IMG/VR virus record: IMGVR_UViG_3300037316_000006
Span: 1 to 35,799 of that record
Source of the DNA: a virus
DNA: 35,799 bases
Direction: 5' to 3' (one strand)
The notes below the pieces were generated by a model. That model ran no database searches. It saw nothing but the letters and a program-made list of their open reading frames with translations, and had not been told where the DNA came from. The position numbers were made by a program, and so were the translations under genes. Shown one piece after another: positions 34,748 through 35,799 of the stretch (position 1 is its first letter; every line of letters begins with the position of its first letter).

Positions 34748-35799
34748 ATGGCAACCATCATTATAGGCAATCCAATTACAATAACAATAAACGTTATATC
34801 ACCAAATCCACATTTAAATGCTACTGGTATTGTGGTTCTTGTTGCAAATGAAGAAACGGTTGCAACAAAATATATGACAGGTGGCAGTATTACATTCACG
34901 ATAGATACGAATAAATTAGGAGTAGGAAATTATAATTTTGTTGGATTTTATACAGGCGATATGAATTTTGCACCAGGAGAGTCGGCCGGGTTGCTGTATG
35001 ATGTTGAAACGGTCGTGAATACAAGTTGTGTTGTTGTATCAAGTAGTCCAGTAGCAGCGTTTGGTCAGGCGGTAACATTTACATGCACAATAACGGCTGG
35101 ACAACCAGTAACACAGGGAACAGTTAGTTTTTATGATAGTTTAAACCCATCACCAATAGGGTTTGCAACAAATATTACACAAACATCCACTGGCGGAATA
35201 GCAACATTCACAACATCAACGCTTGTAGTTGGAACATATAATATTTATGCAATATATAGTGGCGGTGGGGCATTTACCACAAGCACCTCTCCAAATATTT
35301 CTCAAACTGTCAATGAAATTATTCCGACGGTTGTTGTATCTGTCAACGTTAACCCTTCATTTTTTAATAATCCAATAAACATTACTGCAAGAGTTTCCGG
35401 ACCATCAAGTGTCCCATTAGGTAGTATAATTATTTCTGATAGCAATTTGGCAATTAGTGGCGCAATAACACTGTCCGGAGGGGTTGGCGTTTTATCTGGA
35501 TATACTGCGCTGGCTGGAGGATCTCATAGTTTAACAGCCGCATATACCAGTACAGATATGGTTTATGATAATGCAACATCTGCAATTTATACACAACTAA
35601 TTAACGCTGGTGCCACGACAACAGTTTTGACAAGCAGTGCAAATCCAGGAGCACACGGCAGCGTTACATTTACTGCTACTGTAACAAGCGCATCAAGTGG
35701 AACGCCAAATGGATATGTAGTATTTAAAAATGGTGGCGTAATTATTGGGGCATCAACTGGGTATTTATTAAATGGTTCTGGTATTGCAATTTCTCCACC
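34748..35799 (+). CDS. Ig-like repeat protein (Big_3_5 type), 3'-truncated by the window
   Basis: An open frame of 350 codons from the ATG at 34748 (AAGGA 4 nt upstream, overlapping the previous stop) to the last base, with no stop in view. It is made of tandem bacterial Ig-like domains of about 85-95 residues. Repeat 1 begins at the N-terminus (GNPITITINVISPNPHLNAT). Repeat 2 starts near residue 92 (SCVVVSSSPVAAFGQAVTFT; later GTVSFYDSLNPSPIGFAT and GTYNIYAIYSGGGAF). Repeat 3 starts near residue 195 (TVVVSVNVNPSFFNNPINIT). Repeat 4 starts near residue 290 (TTTVLTSSANPGAHGSVTFT; GYVVFKNGGVIIG). The pattern T-x-V-x-L/S-x-S-x-NP-x-x-x-G-x-x-VTFTA is typical of Ig-like repeats in surface and phage proteins. 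There is no signal peptide. It is probably a tail or capsid decoration or fibre acting as a weak adhesin. Confidence 0.75.
   Translation, partial: MATIIIGNPITITINVISPNPHLNATGIVVLVANEETVATKYMTGGSITFTIDTNKLGVGNYNFVGFYTGDMNFAPGESAGLLYDVETVVNTSCVVVSSSPVAAFGQAVTFTCTITAGQPVTQGTVSFYDSLNPSPIGFATNITQTSTGGIATFTTSTLVVGTYNIYAIYSGGGAFTTSTSPNISQTVNEIIPTVVVSVNVNPSFFNNPINITARVSGPSSVPLGSIIISDSNLAISGAITLSGGVGVLSGYTALAGGSHSLTAAYTSTDMVYDNATSAIYTQLINAGATTTVLTSSANPGAHGSVTFTATVTSASSGTPNGYVVFKNGGVIIGASTGYLLNGSGIAISP

Noticed and set aside
1-35799. tRNA genes, insertion sequences, attachment sites
   Set aside because: I saw no cloverleaf-like segment in the gaps, no transposase frame and no flanking inverted repeats. 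All gaps are under 200 bases and are accounted for above.

Overview
The window is a morphogenesis segment of a tailed phage with a contractile tail (Caudoviricetes, myovirus morphology). The evidence is the gene order and the sequences: tail sheath, tail tube, paired tail assembly chaperones joined by a frameshift signal, tape measure, hub, spike, gp25-like wedge, baseplate J, then very large tail/baseplate proteins carrying adhesion-type domains. Every real gene I can support is on the + strand, and the DNA is A+T-rich throughout (about one third G+C by eye). The proteins are unusually long: sheath 1007 aa, hub 1667 aa, J protein 1448 aa, LamG protein 2160 aa. That suggests a large-genome phage. 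The host cannot be identified from this window.

Layout. 1-290: C-terminal end of an unrecognised gene. 389-4053: sheath and tube. 4043-4180 (minus strand): a decayed HNH endonuclease fragment in the gap after the tube gene. 4236-5069: a GH25-type muramidase with a proline-rich linker and a hydrophobic tail. 5130-6130: the two tail assembly chaperone frames, joined by a clear -1 programmed frameshift element (in-frame A_AAA_AAA directly before a stop codon, a perfect 8-bp hairpin 6 nt downstream, and a Shine-Dalgarno-like stretch upstream). 6130-8268: tape measure. 8276-20105: hub and spike region, including a baseplate-locus protein with an extremely hydrophobic N-terminal third. 20133-24940: gp25-like and J-like wedge proteins. 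24945-35799: LamG-domain giant, dockerin-bearing protein, and an Ig-like repeat protein that runs off the window.

Working together: tube and sheath polymerise around the tape measure with help from the chaperone and its frameshift fusion. The hub, spike, gp25-like and J-like proteins form the baseplate. The LamG, dockerin and Ig-like proteins are probably the outer baseplate or host-contact apparatus. Many genes are translationally coupled (TAATG overlaps at 6130, 14208 and 18396), so this is probably one or a few late transcripts. A recurring intergenic motif, TGATATATA, is a candidate late promoter or processing site.

The most unusual signal is a beta-rich module of about 80 residues. It recurs in the sheath, twice in the J protein, and once between the two halves of a dockerin duplication in the 31501-34740 protein. 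This suggests a domain that moves between virion genes of this phage. No separate defence or metabolic system was seen.
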